From Pseudonocardia nematodicida (GTDB lineage: Bacteria; Actinomycetota; Actinomycetes; Mycobacteriales; Pseudonocardiaceae), in assembly GCF_040105385.1 (NCBI RefSeq), contig NZ_JBEDNQ010000012.1, positions 227,249 to 291,248 of the forward strand: a stretch of 64,000 nucleotides of DNA, read 5' to 3'. A program made the translations under genes and the position numbers. How positions within the stretch are numbered: position 1 is the stretch's first letter; each line of letters starts with the position of its first letter. The notes beneath the pieces are model-generated. The model made no database searches, was not told the origin of the DNA, and saw only the letters and a program-made list of their open reading frames with translations. Positions 47,705-54,921 of the stretch are shown here, in pieces.

Positions 47705-49153
47705 TCAGTCGTCCCCCCGGCCGCGCGGGTAGCGGCGCACCCGGCGGTAGGAGAGGAGCTCGGCGTCGGTGTCCAGCTCCGCCTCGTAGACGGCGAGGAC
47801 GTCGGAGGAGTCCGGGATCCGCTCGGTCTCGACGACCTCGACCCCGACCAGCCAGCCGTCGTCCTGACGGGTCACGAAGGTGACGCCCTCCGGCGACTTG
47901 CCGGTCATCTCCACGACCTGCTCGACCGCCGACCGTGCGACGACGCGGGCGCCCAGCCTGCGGCGGGGCGGCTCGTCGGCCTGCCCGTTCCGCTCCGGGC
48001 CGCCACGGTCGCCCGCCGCGGGGCGCTCGTCCTCCGGCTCGTCTGCGTCCGCGGGACCGTCGACGGGCTCGTCGTCGGGCGGGTCCTCGTCGTCGGCCCC
48101 TGCCTGATCGTCGGTCTCGCGGACGTCCTCGGATTCGCCGTCGGCCTCGGCCTCGGACTCGTCGATCCCGTCGTGCTCCTCGTCGTCCTCCGGCTCGTCG
48201 ACATCGTCGATCTGATCGTCGTCCTCGGGCTCGTCCACGTTCTCGGGCTCGTCCAGGTCCTCGGGTTCGTCCAGGTCCTCGGGTTCATCGGTGTCGTCGA
48301 CCTCGTCGACGTCCTCCGGCACGTCCGCGTCCTCGTCCGCCTCCGCTCCGTCATCCGTGTCCGCGAGCTCCTCGTCCACCTCGCCGTCCACGACGTCGTC
48401 CCGCTCCTCGACCTCCTCCGGCTCCTCGGCCGGTGCCGCGCGCTCGTCCGCCGCCGAGTCCTCCCGGCGCGGCCGCCGACGGCGTCCGGGACCGTCCTCC
48501 CGGCCCGGCCGCCGGGTCCCGCGCGAGGCGCCCTGGTCCGGCTCCTCGCGCCGGCGCCGCGACGGCGCCGACCCCGCCCGGCCCGCGTCCCGGCGCCGGC
48601 GGGCGGGCCCGTCGTCGGCGTCCCCCGCGGGCCGTGCCCGGCGGGCCGGCGCCTCGTCCTCGGCACCTCCCGCCGGTCGCGCCGGGCGCCGGCGGGCGGG
48701 CGCCCCGTCCTCGGACTCCCCCGCCGGCCGCGCCCGGCGACGGCGCACGGGTGCCCCGTCCTCGGACTCCCCCGTCCGTGCCCGGCGCCGGCGGACCGGT
48801 GCCTCGGCGTCGGCGTCACCGGTCGTCCGGCGCCGGCGGGTGGGTGCCTCGTCGTCGGTGTCCCCCGCCGGCCGGGCCCGGCGACGCGGCGCATCCGCGG
48901 AACGCGCCGGACGGCCCTCGCCCGCAGCGCGGGTCCGGCGCGGACGCTCGCCGGCCTGCTCCGGATCGCGCCGGCGCCGTCGCGGACTCTCCGCGCGGTC
49001 GTCTCCGTGGTCCGGGTCCGACGGGCGGGAGTCACGGTCCCGGCGACGCGGCGGATCGTCCGTACCGCGGTCACGCCGCTCTCCGGCCCGGCGGCGCCGT
49101 GGCCGGTCGCCGGACGACCGGCCGCTGTCCGACGGCTCGGCCGGTTCAGCCAC
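47705..49153 (-). CDS. gvpO: Gas vesicle protein GvpO with a very long charged repeat region
   Basis: 482 aa. The GvpO domain is at about residues 395-482 (VVARSAVEQVVEMTGKSPEGVTFVTRQDDGWLVGVEVVETERIPDSSDVLAVYEAELD). Before it come an Arg-rich block with about six copies of an 18-20-residue repeat ending EAPvRRRRaRpaG (residues 92-187), and an acidic block (residues 230-375) with DEPEDL hexapeptide repeats. Typical GvpO is 90-150 aa. The GTG at 49153 overlaps the gvpG end by 8 bp. GvpO is normally an assembly or regulatory factor; it is placed between gvpG and gvpJ here rather than first as in Streptomyces. Confidence 0.88.
   Translation of the reverse strand: MAEPAEPSDSGRSSGDRPRRRRAGERRDRGTDDPPRRRDRDSRPSDPDHGDDRAESPRRRRRDPEQAGERPRRTRAAGEGRPARSADAPRRRARPAGDTDDEAPTRRRRTTGDADAEAPVRRRRARTGESEDGAPVRRRRARPAGESEDGAPARRRPARPAGGAEDEAPARRARPAGDADDGPARRRRDAGRAGSAPSRRRREEPDQGASRGTRRPGREDGPGRRRRPRREDSAADERAAPAEEPEEVEERDDVVDGEVDEELADTDDGAEADEDADVPEDVDEVDDTDEPEDLDEPEDLDEPENVDEPEDDDQIDDVDEPEDDEEHDGIDESEAEADGESEDVRETDDQAGADDEDPPDDEPVDGPADADEPEDERPAAGDRGGPERNGQADEPPRRRLGARVVARSAVEQVVEMTGKSPEGVTFVTRQDDGWLVGVEVVETERIPDSSDVLAVYEAELDTDAELLSYRRVRRYPRGRGDD
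48218..48289 (-). repeat. 18-bp tandem repeats encoding DEPEDL units in gvpO
   Basis: Four successive copies of an 18-bp unit (DEPEDL, DEPEDL, DEPENV, DEPEDD) in the acidic block of GvpO. The units are nearly identical at DNA level, which suggests expansion by slippage. Confidence 0.75.
48593..48880 (-). repeat. 54-60-bp tandem repeats encoding the Arg-rich block of gvpO
   Basis: About six copies of an 18-20-codon unit; three consecutive copies carry ESEDGAPvRRRRAR or a close variant. Copy number is likely to vary between strains. Confidence 0.75.
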
Positions 49154-49391
49154 CGCCGCCGGCCCCCGGACCCTCGACCAGCCGTTCCAGCAGGATCTCC
49201 TGCTGCTCGTCGCGCTCGGCCTCGGTGATCTCGCCGCGCGTGTAGGCGCGCTCCACCTCGTCGATCTGGCGTCGGACGGCCGCCGGGTCGTACAGGCGCG
49301 CGTGCGCCTGGTCCCTCAGCTGCTCGCCCACCCAGACGACGCCCCGCACGGGCGCCAGCGGCAGGCCCAGCAGCCCGGTGATCAGCCCCAT
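49146..49391 (-). CDS. gvpG: Gas vesicle protein GvpG
   Basis: 81 aa. MGLITGLLGLPLAPVRGVVWVGEQLRDQAHARLYDPAAVRRQIDEVERAYTRGEITEAE is the GvpG family pattern, with a hydrophobic start and an amphipathic helix. It ends GAGGGG. It starts 4 bp after the gvpF stop and overlaps gvpO by 8 bp. Accessory assembly role. Confidence 0.95.
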   Translation of the reverse strand: MGLITGLLGLPLAPVRGVVWVGEQLRDQAHARLYDPAAVRRQIDEVERAYTRGEITEAERDEQQEILLERLVEGPGAGGGG

Positions 49392-49395
49392 CCGT

Positions 49396-50181
49396 TCAGC
49401 CCTCCGCTCCGGTCTCGACGGACTCGGGGTCGACGGGCTCGGGCAGGAAGTCGTACGGCGCGACCGGACCGATCAGGCGCAGGTTCACCCGGTCCGCCCA
49501 CTCGTCCCCCAGCGCGTCCACGGCCTGCTCGAAGTCGCTCACCCGGTCCCGGTGCACGAGCACGGACACGTTGACCGCGCCGTCCTCCTCCACCACGTCC
49601 TTGGTCGCGACGGCCACCGCGAACGGTTCCAGCGCGCGGCGGGCGTGCACCGCGTCGTCGCCCCGGATCCGCTCCACCTGCCCCGAGATCGCCTCGCCCA
49701 GCCGGATCCGCTCGTAGTAGGTGGCGTCCGGATCGGCGCCACGGATCGACTCGCTCAGCTCGGACAACCGGGGATCGTCCGCCACGATCTGGCCGACCAG
49801 CTCGTCGGCGTCGTAACGGCCCTGCACCACGAACTGCCGGCACCCCTCGAGCTGCCGCAGCGCCCACGCGAAGTAGTCGTGGTTCTCGCCGAGCAGCTCG
49901 TCGACGACGGCCTGGTCGTCGGACACGACACCGCCGAACTGCATGGGCAGCACGGTGGTCTCGCGGGCGAGGGTGTTCACGACGCGCTCGTGGCGGAGCA
50001 GGTCGTCCCGCTTGCCGAGCGGCCGGTCCAGGCCGATGTCGCTGACGACCGCCCCGAGCTCGCCGTGGTCGATCACGACGAGCTCGGCACCGTCACCGAC
50101 CGGGTCGAGCCCCTCCGGCAGATCGGTGTCGGCCGCGACGACGGCGTAGACGTAGACCGCACTGCCGTTCTGCCCGCTCAC
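49396..50181 (-). CDS. gvpF: Gas vesicle protein GvpF (GvpL/F family)
   Basis: 261 aa. AVYVYAVVAADTDLPEGLDPVGDGAELVVIDHGELGAVVSDIGLDRPLG starts the first domain; RHERVVNTLARETTVLPMQFGGVVSDD and the C-terminal RLIGPVAPYDFLPEPVD are diagnostic. It is the second GvpL/F paralogue of the cluster. Its ATG overlaps the gvpA stop (ATGA). GvpF binds GvpA and is found in the vesicle wall of some species. Confidence 0.95.
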   Translation of the reverse strand: MSGQNGSAVYVYAVVAADTDLPEGLDPVGDGAELVVIDHGELGAVVSDIGLDRPLGKRDDLLRHERVVNTLARETTVLPMQFGGVVSDDQAVVDELLGENHDYFAWALRQLEGCRQFVVQGRYDADELVGQIVADDPRLSELSESIRGADPDATYYERIRLGEAISGQVERIRGDDAVHARRALEPFAVAVATKDVVEEDGAVNVSVLVHRDRVSDFEQAVDALGDEWADRVNLRLIGPVAPYDFLPEPVDPESVETGAEG

Positions 50182-50564
50182 TTGTCCCGTCCCTGCTTCT
50201 GCCGGCGTTCGGACTTGAAGTCGTCGTACTTCTCCTTGCCGGCCTCGATCACTCCTTTGGTCGCCCCCTTCGACCCGCCGTGCGTGGCGCCCTCGGTCAT
50301 GCCGCTGACCACCTGCCCGAGGTCCTTGCCGCCCTTCTGGTGCAGGTCGAGCCGGTTGGTGGCCTCGGCGAACCGCAGGTAGGTGTCGACGCTGGCGACG
50401 ACGATGCGGGCGTCGATCGTCACGAGCTCGATCCCGACCAGCGAGACCTTCACGAAGACGTCGATGACGAGGCCTTTGTCCAGGATCAGATCGATCACCT
50501 GGGCGAGGTCGCCCAGCGGTGCCCGATCGACCCTGCTCCCGCCCTGGCGCTGGCTGACTGTCAC
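50178..50564 (-). CDS. gvpA: Gas vesicle structural protein GvpA with a charged C-terminal extension
   Basis: 128 aa. Residues 17-69 carry the shell core: DLAQVIDLILDKGLVIDVFVKVSLVGIELVTIDARIVVASVDTYLRFAEA. This amphipathic strand-helix unit polymerises into the vesicle ribs. Classical GvpA is about 70-75 aa; here about 55 extra residues follow, Gly/Lys-rich and ending FKSERRQKQGRDK. The GTG start follows GGGGGAGG. It is the third gene of the operon, after the two accessory genes. Confidence 0.93.
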   Translation of the reverse strand: MTVSQRQGGSRVDRAPLGDLAQVIDLILDKGLVIDVFVKVSLVGIELVTIDARIVVASVDTYLRFAEATNRLDLHQKGGKDLGQVVSGMTEGATHGGSKGATKGVIEAGKEKYDDFKSERRQKQGRDK

Positions 50565-50600
50565 CGGGTACCTCCCCCGTCGGCTTCGGTCGCGGTCCGG

Positions 50601-51902
50601 TCAGGCACTCGATCCCGCCCGGGCCCGTCGCCTCGATCCCCGTCGCGCGGGGCGCTCGTCCGGCTCCTCCTCGACGTCGTCGGCCTCGTCGTCGACGGAC
50701 TCGTCGGCGGGCTCGTCGTCGTACTCGGCGTCCGGTTCGTCGTCGTAGTCCTCCTCCTCGGCGTCGACGTCGTAGTCCTCGTCCTCGGAGTCGTCGATCT
50801 CGTCGTCGGCCTCGTCATCGACGTCCTCGATGTCGTCGGCCTCGTCGTAGTCGTCGTACTCGTCGTCGATCTCGTCCTCGTCGGCCTCGTCGAGGTCGTC
50901 CTCGTCGGCGTCCTCGTCCTCGTCGGCGACGTCCTCGTCGTACTCCTCGTACTCGGCGTCGGAGTCGTAGTCGCCGTCCTCGCCCTCCGCGGCGCGACGC
51001 TCCTCCTCCATCGCCTCCTCGTGGGTCTTGACGACCTCGCTGTCGCGGATCTCCCCGCGCCAGCCCTCGAGCTCGTCCTGCTCCAGCAGCGTCTGGACCA
51101 TCACGTGCCGGCGGTAGTGCTTGAACTCCAGCCGCGCCCGCCGGCCGACGGCACGCCAGAGGTTGCCGGTCTTCTCGAACAGCCCGATCGGGTAGTACTC
51201 GAGCACCAGCAGCACCCTGGTCAGATTCGGCGCGAGCTCGTGGAACGAGACGATCCCGTTGACGTACCCCTTCGCACCCGATGAGCGCCAGACGATGTGG
51301 GTGTCCGGAATCTGTTCCAGGATCGTCGCCGTCCAGGTGCGTTTCGACCAGAAGACCTGGGCGCGCCATTCCGTCTTCTCGTCCGATTCCTGCTCGACGG
51401 ACGACACTTTCTTCATGAAGGTCGGAAAGTCCGCGAACTGCGTCCACTGGTCGTAGGCGACCCGGATCGGGACGCCGACGTCGACCTCCTCGACGATGTT
51501 CATGAACTTGAACTTGCCGCGGCCCCCGCCGCCCGCACCGCCGCCGGAACCGCCGCCGTCGCCGGAACCCTCCTCGGAGTCGCCGCCGCCGAGGCCGACA
51601 GCCCCCATCACCTTGTCCTTGACGGCCGACAGGCCACCCTTCAGCGCTCCCGTCACCGGACTGCCTCCTTCCGCCGCTTCGCGTCCCCCGTTGAGGGCGG
51701 CCTGTAGTCCGACGCCGCCGTTCTCGGCGACGCCGGTGAGTCGGTCGGCCAGCCCCTCCACCTGGGACAGTGCCGCCTCGACGGCCCGGTCGGCCGCCGT
51801 CTTCAGCAGACGCTGCCCGGCCTGCATCAGCTGGTCGGTGGGGAGCTGGTCGAGCAGCGACGATCCGCCTCCGGAACCGCTGTCCTGCTCCCCCTCAGCC
51901 AT
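50601..51902 (-). CDS. Gas-vesicle-cluster SRPBCC (cyclase/dehydrase-like) protein with acidic tail
   Basis: 433 aa. Residues 30-100 form an amphipathic helical module shared with the 44452 protein; 103-128 is a Gly-rich linker; 130-275 is an SRPBCC (START-like) ligand-binding domain (NIVEEVDVGVPIRVAYDQWTQFADFPTFMKKV, WRSSGAKGYVNGIVSFHELAPNLTRVLLVLEY); 305-415 is almost pure Asp/Glu/Tyr; the last 18 residues are Arg-rich. SRPBCC proteins accompany gas-vesicle genes in Streptomyces, where accessory genes are named gvpY and gvpZ; which of these it matches I cannot say. It is followed after 36 bp by gvpA. Confidence 0.82.
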   Translation of the reverse strand: MAEGEQDSGSGGGSSLLDQLPTDQLMQAGQRLLKTAADRAVEAALSQVEGLADRLTGVAENGGVGLQAALNGGREAAEGGSPVTGALKGGLSAVKDKVMGAVGLGGGDSEEGSGDGGGSGGGAGGGGRGKFKFMNIVEEVDVGVPIRVAYDQWTQFADFPTFMKKVSSVEQESDEKTEWRAQVFWSKRTWTATILEQIPDTHIVWRSSGAKGYVNGIVSFHELAPNLTRVLLVLEYYPIGLFEKTGNLWRAVGRRARLEFKHYRRHVMVQTLLEQDELEGWRGEIRDSEVVKTHEEAMEEERRAAEGEDGDYDSDAEYEEYDEDVADEDEDADEDDLDEADEDEIDDEYDDYDEADDIEDVDDEADDEIDDSEDEDYDVDAEEEDYDDEPDAEYDDEPADESVDDEADDVEEEPDERPARRGSRRRARAGSSA

Positions 51903-52962
51903 CGCTGCGCGCTCCCGACCCGCTGCTCGACGAGCGGCGTCCGGAACCGGTGGACCGGTTCGAGCGGGCGGTGCCCGAGGACCCGTTGGTCGACTTCGAC
52001 GCGCTGCTGCGCGTGCTCGCACCCGAGCGGGTGCTCCGCCGGGCGGCGGCCGAGTCACCGGTGCCGTTCGACGACGAGCCCGACGACGACGAGCCCGAGG
52101 ACTCCGAGGACTCCGAGGCCGCGCTGCGCCGCGAGGTGCCGGACGAGCGGGACGACGTCGTGGAGCTGCGCGATCCGCTGCCACTGCGCGACCCGCCCGA
52201 GCTGCGGGACCCGCTGCCCGAGCTCTTCGTCGCCCGGGAGGAGCGGCTCGAACCGGACCCGCCCGACGAGCTCGCGGCCGTACGACGACGACGCGGTGCC
52301 TGCTCCTCGGCCGACTCGGCGGTGGTCTCCTCCGTCTCCGCGGCCTCGTCCGCCTCGTACTCCGCCGCGTCCTTCGACCGCGACCGGCGTACCTTGCCGG
52401 TCGCTCCGGAGGTGGCCTTCCCGGCACCGCGGACGGCCGACCCGGCGCCGCGGGTCGCACCGCGCACCGCACCACCGGCCGGTCCGGCCGCGTCTCCCGC
52501 GGCCTCGCCCACCGCCTCGGTGGCACCGGCCGCGGTGTCGGTGGCCTTCCCGGCCGCTCCGCCGGCGCCCTCGACCACCGCGCCCGCGGTGTCCCCCGCC
52601 TTCTCCACCCCGGCACCGGCGGCGTCCCCGGCGGCGCCGGCGACCTGCTCGACCGGTTTGCCGATGTTCTCCACCCGGTGCACCAGTGAGTCGGTCAGCG
52701 ACTCCAGCCGGTTGCTCGCCGCCGCGACCGCGGCCTGCCTGCCCGCGTCCAGCAGCCGCCCGCGTACCGCGTCCGACAGCCGGGACAGCTCGGGCGAGCC
52801 GGCCACGACCTTGGACCCCTGCGCGAGCAGCCCGCCGGGACTCAGATTGAGCTTCCGTCCCGCCAGTGCCCCCCCGAGCATGATCGCGAGTTTTGCTTTC
52901 TTGGTTCTCCCCAGGACATAGCCGCCCAGGACGGCCATTCCGATCTTGGAGGCGTTGCTCAT
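51895..52962 (-). CDS. First gene of the gas-vesicle operon: Ala- and Ser/Arg-rich protein with a glycine-zipper start
   Basis: 355 aa. Residues 8-36 (GMAVLGGYVLGRTKKAKLAIMLGGALAG) can insert into or lie on a membrane. Residues 52-108 are helical with LESLTDSLVHRVENI. Residues 108-185 are an Ala/Gly-rich, weakly repetitive amphipathic stretch (ekAGDtAGavvegAGgAAG), apolipoprotein/LEA-like. Residues 224-355 are a Ser/Arg/Gly low-complexity tail. No enzymatic domain. It overlaps the SRPBCC gene by 8 bp, so it is part of the operon. It may bind vesicle surfaces or cell membrane, by composition only. Confidence 0.72.
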   Translation of the reverse strand: MSNASKIGMAVLGGYVLGRTKKAKLAIMLGGALAGRKLNLSPGGLLAQGSKVVAGSPELSRLSDAVRGRLLDAGRQAAVAAASNRLESLTDSLVHRVENIGKPVEQVAGAAGDAAGAGVEKAGDTAGAVVEGAGGAAGKATDTAAGATEAVGEAAGDAAGPAGGAVRGATRGAGSAVRGAGKATSGATGKVRRSRSKDAAEYEADEAAETEETTAESAEEQAPRRRRTAASSSGGSGSSRSSRATKSSGSGSRSSGGSRSGSGSRSSTTSSRSSGTSRRSAASESSESSGSSSSGSSSNGTGDSAAARRSTRSGASTRSSASKSTNGSSGTARSNRSTGSGRRSSSSGSGARSDG

Positions 52963-53396
52963 CTCGTCGGGTCTCCTCCCCTGCGACCGCCGCGGAGTCC
53001 GCGCGAGCGAACGCCGTTGCCCACTGTCTGAAAAGCACTCTGTCACACGGTGAACCGATCCGTCCTGCGCTGCGAACACAGAAGAGGATCAGTGGCGACC
53101 GTCGATCTCATGAAGATCGGAACTATTCGGACCATGCCGCATAGGCCGTTCGAGAATTGGAATTCGGCCGTTCAGGGGAGCATAAACCTGAACTGGATCA
53201 TGTGCCTCAGCGTTACTTCATCGAATGGCCCACCCGACCGGCCCGGGCGGCGGTCCACCTGACGCCGATGGGCGCCCGACGTGCCGGGCCGGACCGCCCG
53301 CCCGGACTATCGACACGCCCGTCGGCCGATCGCCGAACGGTCACCGGCCGGCGGGCCGGACGGGCCCCCGCCGTGCGCGCGGCGATACTCGCGGTC
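52963..53396. promoter_or_regulatory. Gas-vesicle operon upstream region with a 22-bp-spaced direct repeat
   Basis: 434 bp without a gene, AT-richer than its surroundings at 53040-53220. GGCCGTTC occurs twice as a direct repeat (53144-53151 and 53166-53173), 22 bp apart, i.e. two helical turns. TTCAGG (53171-53176) and CCTGAA (53187-53192) form an inverted repeat beside it. These could bind an activator of the minus-strand operon. No firm -35/-10 pair was assigned. Confidence 0.4.
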
Positions 53397-53870
53397 GTGT
53401 TCCGCCTCGTCCTGCACACCCCGGAGATCCCGCCGAACACCGGCAACGCGATCCGGCTGGCGGCCAACACCGGGGTGGAGCTGCACCTGGTGCGCCCGCT
53501 CGGGTTCTCGCTCGGCGAGCGCGCGGTGCGCCGGGCCGGGCTGGACTACCGGGACCTCGCCGAGGTCGTGGTGCACGAGTCGGGGGCGGCCTTCGCGTCC
53601 TGGGTGACGGAGCGGGATGCCCGGGTGTACGCCTTCACCCCGGACGGGACCGCGCGGCACACCGACGTCGCCTACCGGGCCGGCGACGTACTCCTGTTCG
53701 GCCGGGAGTCGACCGGGCTGCCCGCCGAGGTGGCGCACGCCCCCTGGGTGACCGGCCGGGTCCGGCTACCGATGCGCCCGTCGAACCGGTCGCTGAACCT
53801 CGCGAACGCCGCCGCGGTCGCGGTCTACGAGGCCTGGCGCCAGCACGACTTCGGCACTACGTGCTCGTGA
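53397..53870 (+). CDS. trmL: tRNA (cytidine(34)-2'-O)-methyltransferase
   Basis: A 157-aa SPOUT-class methyltransferase. FRLVLHTPEIPPNTGNAIRLAANTGVELHLV is the N-terminal signature. The trefoil-knot SAM site shows LLFGRESTGLP and the C-terminal RLPMRPSNRSLNLANAAAVAVYEAWRQ. It methylates the wobble base of certain leucine tRNAs. The GTG at 53397 is chosen because the family begins right before the first strand; GATACT lies 7 nt upstream. Confidence 0.94.
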   Translation: MFRLVLHTPEIPPNTGNAIRLAANTGVELHLVRPLGFSLGERAVRRAGLDYRDLAEVVVHESGAAFASWVTERDARVYAFTPDGTARHTDVAYRAGDVLLFGRESTGLPAEVAHAPWVTGRVRLPMRPSNRSLNLANAAAVAVYEAWRQHDFGTTCS

Positions 53871-53884
53871 GTGCCGGAGGCGCC

Positions 53885-54757
53885 CTACCCCTGCCGGATC
53901 GCCTGCACGTCGAGCTGGATCTCGATCGTCGAGCCGACGACGGGGAGTCCCTTGGCGATCGTCTGCTGCCAGTTCAGCGTGTAGTGCTCGCGGTGCAGCA
54001 GGGTGGTCGCGACGGCGCCGATCCGGTCGCCGTTCCACTCCGCGGCTCCGAGGAACGTGGTGTCCAGCGAGACGTCGCTGGTCAGGCCGTGCAGGGAGAG
54101 GTCCCCGTCGACGGTCCACCGGTTCCCGCCGTGCTGGACGAAGCGGACGCTGGAGAACCGCAGCTCCGGGTAGCGCTCGACGTCGAGGAAGTCGGCGGAA
54201 CGCAGGTGGGTGTCCCGGGCCTCGACGTTGGTGTCGACGCTCGCGGCGTCGATCACGACGTCCACCGAGGACTCCTCGAAGGGCTCCGCGATCCGGATCC
54301 GGCCGTGGAACCGGTTGAACCGTCCATACACCTTGGACAGTCCGATGTGGCGTGCGACGAAGCGCACCGAGGAGTGGTCGGAGTCGATCACGAACAGGCC
54401 CGGCGCGGGCGGGTGGGAGGCCGGGTCCTCGCCGAGCACGAGCATGCCCATGTCGGAGTGGGAGCCCCAGGCGACCTCGACCGAGTCGGACACCTGCTGG
54501 TAGCCGCCGGCCTCGGCCCGCACCCGGTAGCGCCCCGGGCTCAGCGAGGCGGTGAACCGGCCGAAGGGGTCGGTCGCGAGATGCACGGCACGCCGGTCCC
54601 CGGAGTCGAACACCGAGACCTGGGCGTCCGGGAGCGCGTCGCCGCGGTCGTCGCGGACCTGCCCGGAGAGCACTCCGCCGGTCAGCGGAATCGGGACCAG
54701 GGCGTGCCGGTCCGCATGCCGGGCCGGACGACGACGGTCCTTCTTCCTCCAGAACAC
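53885..54757 (-). CDS. Carboxypeptidase-regulatory-like plus YceI domain protein
   Basis: 290 aa, no clear signal peptide. Residues about 25-110 form a carboxypeptidase regulatory-like beta sandwich (LSGQVRDDRGDALPDAQVSVFDSGDR, YRVRAEAGGYQQ). Residues about 115-290 are a YceI lipocalin-like domain (PGLFVIDSDHSSVRFVARHIGLSKVYGRF, STIEIQLDVQAIRQG), which binds isoprenoid-type lipids. The GTG at 54757 has GAGGAGG upstream; an ATG at 54790 is less likely. Transcribed alone between trmL and ftsK. Confidence 0.87.
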   Translation of the reverse strand: MFWRKKDRRRPARHADRHALVPIPLTGGVLSGQVRDDRGDALPDAQVSVFDSGDRRAVHLATDPFGRFTASLSPGRYRVRAEAGGYQQVSDSVEVAWGSHSDMGMLVLGEDPASHPPAPGLFVIDSDHSSVRFVARHIGLSKVYGRFNRFHGRIRIAEPFEESSVDVVIDAASVDTNVEARDTHLRSADFLDVERYPELRFSSVRFVQHGGNRWTVDGDLSLHGLTSDVSLDTTFLGAAEWNGDRIGAVATTLLHREHYTLNWQQTIAKGLPVVGSTIEIQLDVQAIRQG

Positions 54758-54921
54758 CGGGGGGTCCTCCTCGTGGGCGCGGCAGGCCACCGTGCGGTCG
54801 CCCGTGGATCACTGTGCCACGGCGATGACGATCGCGTTGAGCCCACGCAGACCGACGACGGTCACACTAGGCGTCAGTCACACGCTTTCGAGTGAGGACC
54901 GCCGGACCCCGCTACGGAGGG

